From Flavobacteriales bacterium (lineage in GTDB: Bacteria; Bacteroidota; Bacteroidia; Flavobacteriales_D; Crocinitomicaceae), in the NCBI GenBank assembly GCA_947497485.1, contig CANMHB010000008.1, positions 1 to 64,000 of the forward strand: 64,000 bases of DNA. The letters run 5' to 3'. Position numbers and translations under genes: made by a program. The notes beneath the pieces are model-generated. The model had not been told where the DNA came from, searched no databases, and saw only the letters and a program-made list of their open reading frames with translations. Below, in pieces: positions 50,426-61,234 of this stretch (its first letter is position 1; each line of letters starts with the position of its first letter).

Positions 50426-52609
50426 ATGAATCGAAAAATAGGACTATACATTTTTCTCGGTCTTTTTTATACATGTACCTTCTTTGTTTATGCGCAAGAA
50501 AATCAAGAAAAACAGCTCTTATCTCGATTAAAATCAAGTAAATCATCCTTCGAGCGCATTCAAACTCTTGATTTATTGCATAGCTACTATTCAAATCACA
50601 ATCTTCGCGAAAAAAGGAAAACTACAGCTAGTCTTAAAAAGTTAGATTCGCAAGTTTTAGGTGACGTTGAATCATCTATAATCAAATTGAACTTAGCAGA
50701 GCAACTGCTCATCGATGGTGATTTGAAAGAATTTGAAAAACTGTTTTCGAGACATTTGATAAATTATAACTTTTCAGACGTCGTTTTAAATCACCGTAAT
50801 CAAATTTTGAAGTGCCATTTTTACTATTATTTCGGCGGAAAAGACTATAAACAATTGATTCGGTCTGAACTAACTGCAATAAAGAAGACACGAAAGAATA
50901 AGCTTATTTCAGAATCTTATCGGATGTTATCAACCACATTTAAGTGGGATAAACAATTGGATTCAGCTTTGTATTACAGTGAAATAGCAACTGATTTAGC
51001 TTCCCGTTCGAATAGTAAAATTACTTTGTTCCAAGCACTTAAAAATCAAGGTGAAATTCAGAAATACTTTGGGAATAATCGGGAAGCAATTACCAAAGAG
51101 TTAGAGTGTATTCAAGTTTCCAATGAGCTGAAAAATGACCTTTTAAAAAGTTTCGCCTACCGAGACATTGGATTTATTTTGCTAAGCACAGGCAATTCAG
51201 ATGGGGCATACTTATATTTTGAAAGAGCTCTGCAAATTGGTGGTCGAAAACTAGACAATGTGGAAGTTGACAAATTAAGTCTTGCTCAAGCGCTTTGTCG
51301 AATTAATAGCGGAAATCAGAAACAAATAAAATCGAATTTTAAAAACTTATTTGATAACGAATCGATTGAAAAAGACGGTAATTTAAACACATTCAAAGCA
51401 TACGTCCAGGGAAGATTCTTCGAAAGTGAAAAAAACTGGAATTCTGCAATCAATTCTTACAATAAAGCACTTATTTCATTTCAATCACGAAAAGATTTTG
51501 CAAATGTTAGCCTATCGAAACAAAGGATTGGCAACGTATTTCTAAAATTAAAAAAATACCAAGAGGCCGAATTAAATTTAAATGAATCACTAAAAATTTT
51601 ATCGAGATGGCGGAATCTAGACCACACTACAAACGATAATTATCTGCTTTTAGCCCAAATTTATAATTCAACAAATCGAATAAAGGATGCTTTTGACTTC
51701 CAAAAAAAATACATCGATAACCTAAATAAAAACAATTTCTCCCGTGAGGCTGTAATCATTTCAGACTTAACGGAAAGTAACCTTCGAGAAGAGCGAGAAC
51801 AATTCATTAACCTTCAAAAGGCTTCCATTGAAAAAGAAAAAAAAGCAAAAGAGAAACTTGAATCTCAACGAACAAGAAATCTCTTAATTACGGTTATCAT
51901 TGCTTTAACTCTTATTTTGGCACTTGTTATTATGTATTTAAGAACAAAACAAATACGGTCATTACAAGATCAAAAGGAAGCCGAAATGTCTCAAGCATTA
52001 TTGCGAACGCAAATGAATCCTCACTTCGTTTTTAATGCGATGTCGGTAATTCAAAGCTATATTTTCACACACAATCCAGAAAAGTCGTCGAAATTTCTTG
52101 TGAATTTTTCAAAGCTTATGCGCTTAATTTTGGAGAATTCACCAAAGGAGTTTATTTCTCTTGAATTAGAATCAGAGATCCTAGAAAAATATCTGAATAC
52201 ACAAAAACTGCGTTTTGAAGAACGCTTTGAATTTGAAATAGATTTTGACGAAGATTTAATTTTCCAAAAAGCGATGGTTCCACCAATGATTACCCAGCCT
52301 TTTGTTGAAAATGCAATTGAACATGGTCAACTTCATACAGTAGAAAATGGAAAAATATCTGTTTCTGCATCGAGGAATAATGACATGCTTCAAATCGTAA
52401 TTAAAGATAATGGCATCGGTAGAAAAAGTTCTGCGAAAACAAAAAAAATTAAGACGCACAAGAGTATGGCAATAAATATGACTCGTGAGCGAATCGAAAT
52501 TCTGAATCGTAAATATCGATCCAACGGAAACTTAACCATTGAAGATACTGATGCAAAAACAGGTCTCGGGACTCAAGTAACCATTTTGCTTCCTCTTAAA
52601 TTTGAATAA
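50426..52609 (+). CDS. TPR-containing LytS-type sensor histidine kinase
   Basis: TPR-like repeats, one TM, LRTQMNPHFVFNAMSVIQSYIFTHNPEKSSKFLVNFSKLMRLIL (His_kinase) and HATPase NAIEHG..IVIKDNGIGRKS. Confidence 0.9.
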   Translation: MNRKIGLYIFLGLFYTCTFFVYAQENQEKQLLSRLKSSKSSFERIQTLDLLHSYYSNHNLREKRKTTASLKKLDSQVLGDVESSIIKLNLAEQLLIDGDLKEFEKLFSRHLINYNFSDVVLNHRNQILKCHFYYYFGGKDYKQLIRSELTAIKKTRKNKLISESYRMLSTTFKWDKQLDSALYYSEIATDLASRSNSKITLFQALKNQGEIQKYFGNNREAITKELECIQVSNELKNDLLKSFAYRDIGFILLSTGNSDGAYLYFERALQIGGRKLDNVEVDKLSLAQALCRINSGNQKQIKSNFKNLFDNESIEKDGNLNTFKAYVQGRFFESEKNWNSAINSYNKALISFQSRKDFANVSLSKQRIGNVFLKLKKYQEAELNLNESLKILSRWRNLDHTTNDNYLLLAQIYNSTNRIKDAFDFQKKYIDNLNKNNFSREAVIISDLTESNLREEREQFINLQKASIEKEKKAKEKLESQRTRNLLITVIIALTLILALVIMYLRTKQIRSLQDQKEAEMSQALLRTQMNPHFVFNAMSVIQSYIFTHNPEKSSKFLVNFSKLMRLILENSPKEFISLELESEILEKYLNTQKLRFEERFEFEIDFDEDLIFQKAMVPPMITQPFVENAIEHGQLHTVENGKISVSASRNNDMLQIVIKDNGIGRKSSAKTKKIKTHKSMAINMTRERIEILNRKYRSNGNLTIEDTDAKTGLGTQVTILLPLKFE

Positions 52610-52620
52610 ATACATAAATT

Positions 52621-53364
52621 ATGCGAAAAGTTTTAATAATTGATGACGAAAAACCAACAAGGGAACTTATAAAACGAATGCTCGAATCATTCAATTTAAA
52701 TATCTCAATTTATACCGATGGTGAAAACGTTGCCACAGGAGTGAAAGCAATTGAGCAAATAGAACCTGATCTTGTTTTACTCGATATTCAAATGCCGGAT
52801 GGCAATGGCTTTGATGTGCTTAAACAAACAAGTTATAAGAACTTTCAAGTCATTTTCATCACCGCTTTTCAGGAGTTTGCCATTCAAGCCATTAAATTTA
52901 GTGCCCTTGATTACATCCTTAAACCTATCGATATGGAAGAATTGCAAAGTTCTATCACTCGGGCATTGGAATCGATTACAGAAAAAATTGATGAAAGCCA
53001 ATATAGTGCTTTGCAGAATAATATTCAACCTCAACAAAAGAAGAAACTGGTATTGAAAACATTAGAAAGCATTCACATTGTCGACATTGAAAATATTATT
53101 CGCTGTGAAGCAGACAAAAACTACACCTCTTTTTATCTTGCTGACGGCAAACGAATCATTGTATCAAAAACATTGAAAGATTACGATATTCTTTTATCAG
53201 GACATAACTTTTTTAGGGCACAACAATCGCATTTGATTAACGTAAATTTCATCGATCGTTATGACAAACATGATGGGGGTTCCGTAATTATGAAGGATGG
53301 TGCAGAAGTGCCGTTATCACCAGCAAAAAAAGATCAATTTTTCCGACTTCTGGAAAATCTATAA
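52621..53364 (+). CDS. LytTR-family response regulator
   Basis: MRKVLIIDDEKPTRELIKRML receiver; LytTR region IHIVDIENIIRCEADKNYTSFYLADGKRIIVSKTLKDYD. Confidence 0.93.
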   Translation: MRKVLIIDDEKPTRELIKRMLESFNLNISIYTDGENVATGVKAIEQIEPDLVLLDIQMPDGNGFDVLKQTSYKNFQVIFITAFQEFAIQAIKFSALDYILKPIDMEELQSSITRALESITEKIDESQYSALQNNIQPQQKKKLVLKTLESIHIVDIENIIRCEADKNYTSFYLADGKRIIVSKTLKDYDILLSGHNFFRAQQSHLINVNFIDRYDKHDGGSVIMKDGAEVPLSPAKKDQFFRLLENL

Positions 53365-54504
53365 TTGATTTAATGCCTGATCTAAATCTGCGATTAGGTC
53401 CTCTGCGTCTTCTATACCAACACTCAATCGAATGAGTGAGTCTACCACTCCACTTTGCTCGCGAACTTCTTTTGGAATAGAGGCGTGTGTCATCGTTGCT
53501 GGATGGCCAATTAGCGATTCAACTCCTCCTAACGATTCGGCCAATGCGAATAATTCAACTTTTTTGACAATCTCTAAGGCGTCCTCTAGTTTATTCCCTT
53601 TAATCGTAAATGATATCATTCCGCCGAAGTCTTTCATTTGTTTTTTTGCAACTTCGTGATTCGGATGTGATTCAAAACCAGGCCAGTAAACTCGGTCAAC
53701 CTTTACGTGATTTTTTAAATATTCAGCGATAATCTTTCCGTTTTCGCAGTGGCGCTGCATTCTTAAATGAAGGGTTTTTATTCCTCTTAACACCAAAAAT
53801 GAATCCATTGGACCCGTTACCGCACCAGAAGAATTTTGGATTCGATACATTTCTTTGGCAATGTCATCATTTGATGTAATCAAGGCTCCCATAACAACAT
53901 CTGAGTGTCCCCCTAAATATTTAGTTGCTGAATGCATCACAATGTCTGCTCCAAGATCTAGAGGCGTCTGTAAATAGGGTGTTGCAAATGTATTGTCAAC
54001 AGCTAGCATTGCTCCAGCCTTTTTGGCTAATTTCGACATAGCTGAAATATCAACTATATTCATCATCGGATTAGTAGGTGTTTCAACCCAGATTAGTTTG
54101 GTGTTTTCATTTAACATTGCTTCAACCTCGCTTGGGTTTTGCATATTGACAAAGTGAAACTTTAATCCGTATTTCTCAAAAATGGTTTTGAAAATTCGAT
54201 AAGACCCTCCGTATAAATCGTTCGTTGAGATTACCTCATCACCAGGATTCAACATTTTGATTACACAATCAATTGCTGCAAGTCCTGAACCAAAACAAGC
54301 CCCGTGTTTACCATTTTCGATAGCTGCTAAGTTTTTCTCTAACGCGTGACGAGTAGGGTTTAAAGTGCGTGAATATTCATATCCCTTGTGGTTCCCAACT
54401 CCTTCCTGAACATACGTAGAGGTTTGATAAATTGGAGTCATAATAGCTCCTGTCGCTGGATCTGGTTGCACGCCTGCATGAATGGCTTTGGTTCCGAATT
54501 TCAT
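53359..54504 (-). CDS. Cystathionine gamma-synthase/lyase-family PLP enzyme
   Basis: TKAIHAGVQPDPATGAIMTPIYQTSTY..HSATKYLGGHSDVVMGAL..ESLIGHPATMTH. Confidence 0.93.
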   Translation of the reverse strand: MKFGTKAIHAGVQPDPATGAIMTPIYQTSTYVQEGVGNHKGYEYSRTLNPTRHALEKNLAAIENGKHGACFGSGLAAIDCVIKMLNPGDEVISTNDLYGGSYRIFKTIFEKYGLKFHFVNMQNPSEVEAMLNENTKLIWVETPTNPMMNIVDISAMSKLAKKAGAMLAVDNTFATPYLQTPLDLGADIVMHSATKYLGGHSDVVMGALITSNDDIAKEMYRIQNSSGAVTGPMDSFLVLRGIKTLHLRMQRHCENGKIIAEYLKNHVKVDRVYWPGFESHPNHEVAKKQMKDFGGMISFTIKGNKLEDALEIVKKVELFALAESLGGVESLIGHPATMTHASIPKEVREQSGVVDSLIRLSVGIEDAEDLIADLDQALNQL

Positions 54505-54562
54505 CTGAAAAAATTTTAGACAAAATTAATAGATTACATAAAAGCGGAAGGAAATAATTTAA

Positions 54563-54976
54563 TTAAAGATTTAATTCTTTGGAAGGATCCCAAAACAAAT
54601 CGGAAAAATGAACGACTATATCATTTTCGATTGTCACACCTTCTTCATTTAATAGCTCTTGCATCTGTGTTGGTGTTTTAAAATGATTTTTTCCAGATAA
54701 AAGCCCTACCCTATTGACCACTCGATGTGCTGGGACATCATTCAAAACATGTGAAGCATTCATCGCCCAACCAACCATTCTAGAAGATTTTTTCGACCCC
54801 AAAAATTTAGCAATAGCTCCGTAAGAAGTTACCCTACCTTCTGGAATTAATCGAACGACCTGATAAACTTGTTCAAAGAAATCGTTTGTTCTATGGTTTA
54901 ATGATGAAATCACAAAGCAAAGATATAAATGGATTACATAAATTCCTTCTAGATCTTCTTTCGGATAAAGCCTCAA
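54563..54976 (-). CDS. MGMT-family alkyltransferase-like (ATL) protein
   Basis: IPEGRVTSYGAIAKFLGSKKSSRMVGWAMNASHVLNDVPAHRVVNRVG; active-site Cys of PCHR replaced (PAHR). N-terminal ~30 residues of the ORF may be untranslated. Confidence 0.85.
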   Translation of the reverse strand: MRLYPKEDLEGIYVIHLYLCFVISSLNHRTNDFFEQVYQVVRLIPEGRVTSYGAIAKFLGSKKSSRMVGWAMNASHVLNDVPAHRVVNRVGLLSGKNHFKTPTQMQELLNEEGVTIENDIVVHFSDLFWDPSKELNL

Positions 54977-55058
54977 TATTTCTCGATTTATAGTATTTTG
55001 TAACGTATTTAAATCTAAAAGTTTATTATACTTTTATGTTAGTTTATAAATTCAAACC

Positions 55059-55547
55059 ATGAAAAATCTTTTGAAGTATCTCGCATTTATTTGTTTTCTA
55101 TTTTGTCTATCAACTGTAAACGGTCAAAAGGGATGGAAAAAATTTAATTCTAAAAAAGATGGTTACGAATTATTATTGCCTTCCTCTTTTGAATTAGGTC
55201 CTCGATTATCCAGCGGAATTATTCAATGGTTTAGTGACTCTACTCATTCAGATATTCAAATGTGGATTGAAGTAGATTCAAATTCAAAAAAATCGGCTGT
55301 TCTATTCGTAGAACATCAAGAAGGTTTTTCAAATATTGATTTTAAAAAACTAGATACTAATTCGTTTGTGATTTCAGGTTCTCAAAGTATTGGTTTGAGT
55401 GAAAATAGTTTCTGCTTTGAGAAATGTTTAATCAAAGATGATTTCGTTTGTATATTGCGGATTTTGTATACCGGGGCGAGCAAAGCTTTTCTTGAAAAAA
55501 ACGTAAATAAAATTTCGGATTCTTTCAATTCAATTGCAAAAAAATAA
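55059..55547 (+). CDS. Secreted hypothetical protein
   Basis: 162 aa with signal peptide MKNLLKYLAFICFLFCLSTVNGQ. Confidence 0.6.
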   Translation: MKNLLKYLAFICFLFCLSTVNGQKGWKKFNSKKDGYELLLPSSFELGPRLSSGIIQWFSDSTHSDIQMWIEVDSNSKKSAVLFVEHQEGFSNIDFKKLDTNSFVISGSQSIGLSENSFCFEKCLIKDDFVCILRILYTGASKAFLEKNVNKISDSFNSIAKK

Positions 55548-55684
55548 AGGTAAATGGGGTTTTTAAGTCGTTTAGTTCAACTTCAAGGGGAGGTTTGATT
55601 TATTTACTGGCAAACATTTTCGGCATTTCAATGTTTGCATTTGGACAATGATTATCTTTGCAACGTTTTTTTTAGATCACATCA

Positions 55685-56695
55685 ATGATTCAAACAGATA
55701 TTATTATAATCGGCGCCGGACCCGTTGGTTTATTTACAGTTTTCGAGGCAGGACTTTTAAAGTTAAAATGCCATTTAATTGATTCTTTGCCACAAGCAGG
55801 AGGACAATGTTCTGAAATTTATCCCAAAAAACCCATTTACGACATTCCAGGATTTCCATCTATTTTGGCTGGAGAATTAATTGACAATTTAATGGAGCAA
55901 GCTGCGCCTTTCAAACCTGGATTTACACTTGGTGAAGCAGCTTTGTCTATAGAAAAGACAAACGAAAACAAGTTCATTGTTACGACCGTTAAAGGAACTA
56001 AACACGAGGCTCCAATCGTAATAATTGCTGGTGGACTAGGTGTATTTGAACCAAGAAAACCACCTATTTCCAATATTTCTGATTTCGAAGATAAAGGAGT
56101 TGAATATATCATTAAAGATCCGGAATTCTATCGCGGCAAACGATGTGTAATTGCCGGAGGAGGAGATTCTGCTTTGGATTGGTCTATCTTTTTAACTGAA
56201 AATAAAATTGCAAGTGAAGTCGTTTTGGTTCATCGAAGCAGCTCGTTCAGAGGTCACTTGGATTCAGTTCAAAAAGTAATCGATTTAGCCGAAAAAGGTG
56301 AAATTCGATTGATAACAGAAGCTGAAGTCACAGGTCTTTCAGGAAATGACCAACTTGACAAAGCGATCGTAACACATCAAAAAGATGGTGAAATTGCCAT
56401 CGAAACGGATCATTTTATTCCATTATTTGGATTGAAACCAAGCTTGGGGCCAATTGCAGATTGGGGGTTAGAAATCGAAAAGAATGCGATCAAGGTTGAT
56501 ACACTTGATTATTCCACAAATATTCCAGGAATTTATGCAGTTGGTGATGTAAATACATACGAGAATAAATTGAAACTTATTTTGTGTGGTTTCCATGAAG
56601 GGACGTTGGCTGTTCAATCTGCTTTTGCCAGAATTCATCCTGACAAGAAAAACGTTTTAAAATATACAACCGTCAACGGTATTCAAGGATTTTAA
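55685..56695 (+). CDS. TrxB-like ferredoxin--NADP(+) reductase
   Basis: IIIGAGPVGLFTVFEAGLLKLKCHLIDSLPQAGGQCSEIYPKKPIYDIPGFP; CVIAGGGDSALDW. Confidence 0.9.
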   Translation: MIQTDIIIIGAGPVGLFTVFEAGLLKLKCHLIDSLPQAGGQCSEIYPKKPIYDIPGFPSILAGELIDNLMEQAAPFKPGFTLGEAALSIEKTNENKFIVTTVKGTKHEAPIVIIAGGLGVFEPRKPPISNISDFEDKGVEYIIKDPEFYRGKRCVIAGGGDSALDWSIFLTENKIASEVVLVHRSSSFRGHLDSVQKVIDLAEKGEIRLITEAEVTGLSGNDQLDKAIVTHQKDGEIAIETDHFIPLFGLKPSLGPIADWGLEIEKNAIKVDTLDYSTNIPGIYAVGDVNTYENKLKLILCGFHEGTLAVQSAFARIHPDKKNVLKYTTVNGIQGF

Positions 56696-56701
56696 AATTA
56701 A

Positions 56702-57010
56702 TTGTTTATGAAAACGATTACAGTTCAAGAGCTTAAAAAATTAATAGATCAAAACGCCGATTTTCAATTGATTGATGTGCGTGAGCCGCATGAATATGAA
56801 GATGCAAATATTGGTGGTTATTTGATTCCATTGGGTGAAATTCCTGTTCGTTTTGAAGAAATCAGCAAAGAAAAACAAGTGATCATGCAATGCCGTTCAG
56901 GGGCTCGAAGTGCCAACGCCGCCATGTATCTTGAACAAAATCACGGGTATTCGAATCTTTACAACCTTGAAGGTGGAATTCTTGCTTGGATTAGTGCTTT
57001 TGGGGAATAA
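56702..57010 (+). CDS. Rhodanese-like domain protein
   Basis: FQLIDVREPHEYEDANIGGYLIPLGEI..VIMQCRSGARSANAAMYLE. Confidence 0.9.
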   Translation: MFMKTITVQELKKLIDQNADFQLIDVREPHEYEDANIGGYLIPLGEIPVRFEEISKEKQVIMQCRSGARSANAAMYLEQNHGYSNLYNLEGGILAWISAFGE

Positions 57011-57028
57011 TTAATTTATCTTTGGTTT

Positions 57029-58369
57029 GTGAATCGTCAAACCATCAATGCTGTTGTTCTTCTTGGAGTTCTTTCCCTTGCGAGCATCTTAATTGTTCAA
57101 TTGGTTTGGGTAAGAAAGACGCTTGAAATGCAAGAAAAAAACATTGCTATTCAAGAAAAAGAAGATAGTCTAAACCTAAATTCTTTCTCAGAAAGTTCCA
57201 TTATTGCATTGAAAAACGTGTTGGAGGAAATTCAAAAAACCTCAACGGATAGCCTTGACACCTATGGAACGGTTCGACAAGTCAGAAACAATCAATTTAC
57301 AGTTGATTTAAGTGAGGAACTTCAGCCTTTTTACCTTGAAACGTTGTTACAAAAAGAGTTTTATAACCAAAACATTCATCAAGATTTCATCTATGGTATT
57401 TATGATTGTTTTACTGACTCCATTTTCTTAAGTAAAATCATCCATTTTTCGAAGGACGAGGCATATATCGTTACTAAAGATTCAATTCCTGGCATTAGTG
57501 CTGAAAAATTAGACTTGAAAAAAGACGGGCATTATTTTACTGTATTTTTTCCGAATGTGATGGCTAAATCAATAAAACCAGCGGTATTTATTTCGCCTTG
57601 GATTTATATTTCAATTATCATTGTGTTGGTTCTCGTATTTTTTGGTTACAGTTTGGCTATTATTATCCGTCAGAAAAGGTTGTCAGAAGTAAAGAATGAC
57701 TTCATTAATAATATGACGCACGAATTAAAAACACCAATTTCTACCATTAGTCTTTCTAGTGAAATGCTAATGCGAATGGATTTAAACGAAGATCCTGAGA
57801 AAATTAGGAAATACGCCGGTATCATTTACAAAGAAAACAAACGACTCGAAAATCAAGTAGAACGTGTCTTGAATGTGGCCAAACTAGACAAGGACCAAGT
57901 TATTCTCAACAAAGAAAATTTCAACGTACACGAACTGTTACTTGAAGTAAAGGAGAATTTTGAATTCAATCAAATGAATCAAGGTGGAAAAATAGATTTA
58001 CATTGTGATGCTTCAATTTGGCAAATACAGGCAGATCCCGTTCATTTGACCAATGTGGTTTATAACCTATTGGATAATGCTGCTAAATATTGTACAACCA
58101 TCCCCGAAATAGTTATTTCCACTCGAAATGATAAGCAGAACCTGATCATTGAAATCAGTGATAATGGAATTGGTATAAAGCGTGAGGATTTGAAGATGAT
58201 TTTCGATAAATTTTATCGGGTCCCAACTGGCAATGTTCACAATGTAAAAGGCTTTGGACTAGGGTTATATTACGTTAAGCTCATCATTGAAGCACACGAA
58301 GGAAAGATAGACGTAAAAAGTGCATTAAACAAAGGAACAACATTTAGTATCTCTTTGCCTCTAAATTGA
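57029..58369 (+). CDS. Sensor histidine kinase
   Basis: DFINNMTHELKTPISTISLSSEML H-box; NLLDNAAKYC, DNGIGIKREDLKMIFDKFYRV, GFGLGLYYVK. Confidence 0.92.
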   Translation: MNRQTINAVVLLGVLSLASILIVQLVWVRKTLEMQEKNIAIQEKEDSLNLNSFSESSIIALKNVLEEIQKTSTDSLDTYGTVRQVRNNQFTVDLSEELQPFYLETLLQKEFYNQNIHQDFIYGIYDCFTDSIFLSKIIHFSKDEAYIVTKDSIPGISAEKLDLKKDGHYFTVFFPNVMAKSIKPAVFISPWIYISIIIVLVLVFFGYSLAIIIRQKRLSEVKNDFINNMTHELKTPISTISLSSEMLMRMDLNEDPEKIRKYAGIIYKENKRLENQVERVLNVAKLDKDQVILNKENFNVHELLLEVKENFEFNQMNQGGKIDLHCDASIWQIQADPVHLTNVVYNLLDNAAKYCTTIPEIVISTRNDKQNLIIEISDNGIGIKREDLKMIFDKFYRVPTGNVHNVKGFGLGLYYVKLIIEAHEGKIDVKSALNKGTTFSISLPLN

Positions 58370-58384
58370 TTTATCTGACTGAAA

Positions 58385-59881
58385 TCATGGGATTTTCAAT
58401 CGCTGACCTGGTCTAATAATATCACTTCGCAGACCATTGTGCGATTTTAATTTTACAACTGAGACTTTAAATTTTCGAGCGATTTCAGACAATGTATCTC
58501 CCGATTTAACAACATATGTTTTTTGAACCTGAACTGTTTTTTTCTTTGGTTTCGGAACATCATTTATAACTTCAGGCTTTTTTTCAATCAGCGTGGAATC
58601 AGATTTGTCGATTGAGGGGATTTCTGTTGAGTCAACTTTAAAATAATTTTTACCTGTAACGGTATATTCTGAAATGGAATTATTCTTTTTGAATAAATCG
58701 ATCGAATTCATAAATGAATTATAGATCATTTCTCCCTTTATATCGTATCCCTTCTTGGTAAGATGAATGCAATCTTTTTGGGCGTACCCCTCATCATACC
58801 AAGTTCTGATTGTTTTCAAACCACCTGCAAGGTCATACCAATTCCAAAACAAACAATCATTTTTACGCGAAATAGAGTCCATTAAATCTCGAAAATCAAC
58901 TCCTGCCGTGATATATTTTCCTTTATAATATAAGTCTTGAGTTGATGTTAAAACAATTAAAATTTCGGGATTAATCTCTCTGAACTTTCGTATCGCCTTT
59001 TCAATCTGACCTTGTAAATCACTTTCAATTTTATTCGTATATAAAATATCATTGGTTCCAAAATCAAGAAAAACGACATCCGGTTTAAGAATTGCCGCTT
59101 GTTCAGGTAATTTCTCAAGGATCAACATTGCACGATGCGCAGCTGCACCAACTCCCGTTGAATGATAAACAATGCCTGTGTTTTGCTCATTTTCAATCGA
59201 CATCCCATAAAATCTAAATCTTTTTCCTTTCGGGTTAGATTTCACTTTCAATTCAATCTGTTGAATTGCTTCAGACCAAACAAAACTCATTCCGTAAGGA
59301 AAATAATTTAAATCATTCTTTTTCTTGTCTATCAGTTGATTATTAAATAAAACAGCAACATCATTTGAAATAGAATCATTTTCAAAAAATAAATAAATGC
59401 GGTGATTATTAGGTGCAATTTCATCTTTGAATTTAAAGCTTAGATTTGCGTTCGTATCTGATGTTTCGACTGTCATTCCGCAAATGCCCAGTGGAAGTTC
59501 TGCTTTTCTTCCCATAAAGCTTTTATTAAACTTCCATTTTCCTGTATATGTGGATGCATAATTTATTGATGAATACGTATTTGCTGCACCGTAGTTAAAA
59601 ATCAATCCACGACCACCCGATCCGAATTTATTGTGGAATTTTTTCCTTGCGACTGTTGTTGGATATTCCGCTTGAATGTGACTTCCACCATAATGAATAA
59701 AGACAAGTTTATCCTTATAAACATTTTCAAAATGATTTGCAAGTTTCTTAATGGTAGAATTTGAGTAGAACTGAATGTAGGCGTAGGAAGTGTCGACTTT
59801 CAATATCGAAGGATAATCCAAATTTTGAGCAAAGAAAAACGATTGAATGAATAAGACGAAAACTAAAATTAGGTTCTTCAT
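58385..59881 (-). CDS. SGNH/GDSL-like esterase/acetyltransferase with C-terminal LysM domain
   Basis: VFIHYGGSHIQAEYPT..PDVVFLDFGTNDILYTN..KDCIHLTKKGYDIKGEMIYN; LysM YVVKSGDTLSEIARKFKVSVVKLKSHNGLRSDIIRPGQRLKIP. Confidence 0.82.
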   Translation of the reverse strand: MKNLILVFVLFIQSFFFAQNLDYPSILKVDTSYAYIQFYSNSTIKKLANHFENVYKDKLVFIHYGGSHIQAEYPTTVARKKFHNKFGSGGRGLIFNYGAANTYSSINYASTYTGKWKFNKSFMGRKAELPLGICGMTVETSDTNANLSFKFKDEIAPNNHRIYLFFENDSISNDVAVLFNNQLIDKKKNDLNYFPYGMSFVWSEAIQQIELKVKSNPKGKRFRFYGMSIENEQNTGIVYHSTGVGAAAHRAMLILEKLPEQAAILKPDVVFLDFGTNDILYTNKIESDLQGQIEKAIRKFREINPEILIVLTSTQDLYYKGKYITAGVDFRDLMDSISRKNDCLFWNWYDLAGGLKTIRTWYDEGYAQKDCIHLTKKGYDIKGEMIYNSFMNSIDLFKKNNSISEYTVTGKNYFKVDSTEIPSIDKSDSTLIEKKPEVINDVPKPKKKTVQVQKTYVVKSGDTLSEIARKFKVSVVKLKSHNGLRSDIIRPGQRLKIP

Positions 59882-59884
59882 TCG

Positions 59885-61234
59885 TTAATTTGAATTAAGT
59901 GTGTCTGGAACAATTGGCTGCGGAGTAACCTCAATTATCGTATCTTTTTTCTCGTTATTTTGCTCTTTTGGTGGAGCACTATTACCACTTTGAATTGCAA
60001 GATTTCTCATCATATTTATGGTTCCTTTACTCATAGCGCCATACATTCCCATTGCAAAAATCATGTCATTTATATTATTATCACGAATGGTTTGCATAAT
60101 ATTCTGTTTTGAATATCGAAAATCCACAACCCAAATTTCCTCATAATGACTGACTAAAAACACAATGAAGGCATTTCCATAAGAATTTTTAACAACTATT
60201 GCTTTTTTGCCATTCTTCGTTGTGGTGTTTATACGCATCATTGGAGCATCCCCACTGATAAAAGTTGAATAGGTATTTCCTCCAGAAGAAGAATGAGAAA
60301 AAACCTTGGATTGGGACGTCTTAGAATATCCATAAGGGGTATATCTCACAGCTGTAGTTCCAACTTTTGGAACGTAATACTCCATTGTATCAGGATTGTT
60401 TTTTACAGACGGATCTCGGGTATGCTGATATAAACTACCAAGGAAGTTGTATTTTATTTTTTTATCCATTTTATTCAAAGGAATCGGTTCAAATCCAGCA
60501 GCTTTGCAAAATGCGACATATGCGTAGTAGGCCCCAATAGGTTTCCAGTGATGATCTGTACTGAAATACATTTTTTCACCAGCGTGTTTGTTCATTTCCT
60601 CGAAAACATCACAAAAAATGGCTCCGTTTGTTAGATTGGCACCAATAGCTTTCAATGTGTTTTTATTTTGAGTGTTATATTGCTTGTATTTTTCAACTGG
60701 AATAAATGCAGAAGAAAGTGGCGCAACTGCAGAAAAAACGCGCGTTTTCCCTTTTAATTTTTCAGCATATTCGCTAACCATCTTACTAAAATGTTTAGAC
60801 ATTGCGGGACTACCTCCTCCCATTGGGTAGACCGAGCCGTTAATAATAAGCATACTGCCAGAATAGGCCTGATCAAATTCATCCAAAAATTTCAATGACG
60901 ATTCAGTCGAATCCTCTTCTTGATTTTTCTTTTCAATCTTAGGTTTCTGTGAAACGAAAATCTTTTCTTGCTCTTTCAAATGAATCCCTTTCAAAGAATG
61001 AAATTCAACAGCCATATCAATCATGGAGGTTCTGAAGGGAAAATGATCATCGACATATTCATCCATGCTGTCAGCCCATGCTCCTTTTATGTAACTTTCA
61101 TAATTCAATTCTGGTACGATAGCCAACTTTCTTTTTTCTCCCATTGATATTTTCTGCTTTGGAAGAACAAAATATAAAATTGGAACTCCAAAAAGAGCAA
61201 CAAAAAATAAAATGGTATTGATTCTATTTGACAT
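59885..61234 (-). CDS. AlgX/DHHW-like O-acetylation protein
   Basis: 449 aa; KMYFSTDHHWKPIGAYYAYVAF (DHHW motif), adjacent to MBOAT. Confidence 0.82.
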   Translation of the reverse strand: MSNRINTILFFVALFGVPILYFVLPKQKISMGEKRKLAIVPELNYESYIKGAWADSMDEYVDDHFPFRTSMIDMAVEFHSLKGIHLKEQEKIFVSQKPKIEKKNQEEDSTESSLKFLDEFDQAYSGSMLIINGSVYPMGGGSPAMSKHFSKMVSEYAEKLKGKTRVFSAVAPLSSAFIPVEKYKQYNTQNKNTLKAIGANLTNGAIFCDVFEEMNKHAGEKMYFSTDHHWKPIGAYYAYVAFCKAAGFEPIPLNKMDKKIKYNFLGSLYQHTRDPSVKNNPDTMEYYVPKVGTTAVRYTPYGYSKTSQSKVFSHSSSGGNTYSTFISGDAPMMRINTTTKNGKKAIVVKNSYGNAFIVFLVSHYEEIWVVDFRYSKQNIMQTIRDNNINDMIFAMGMYGAMSKGTINMMRNLAIQSGNSAPPKEQNNEKKDTIIEVTPQPIVPDTLNSN

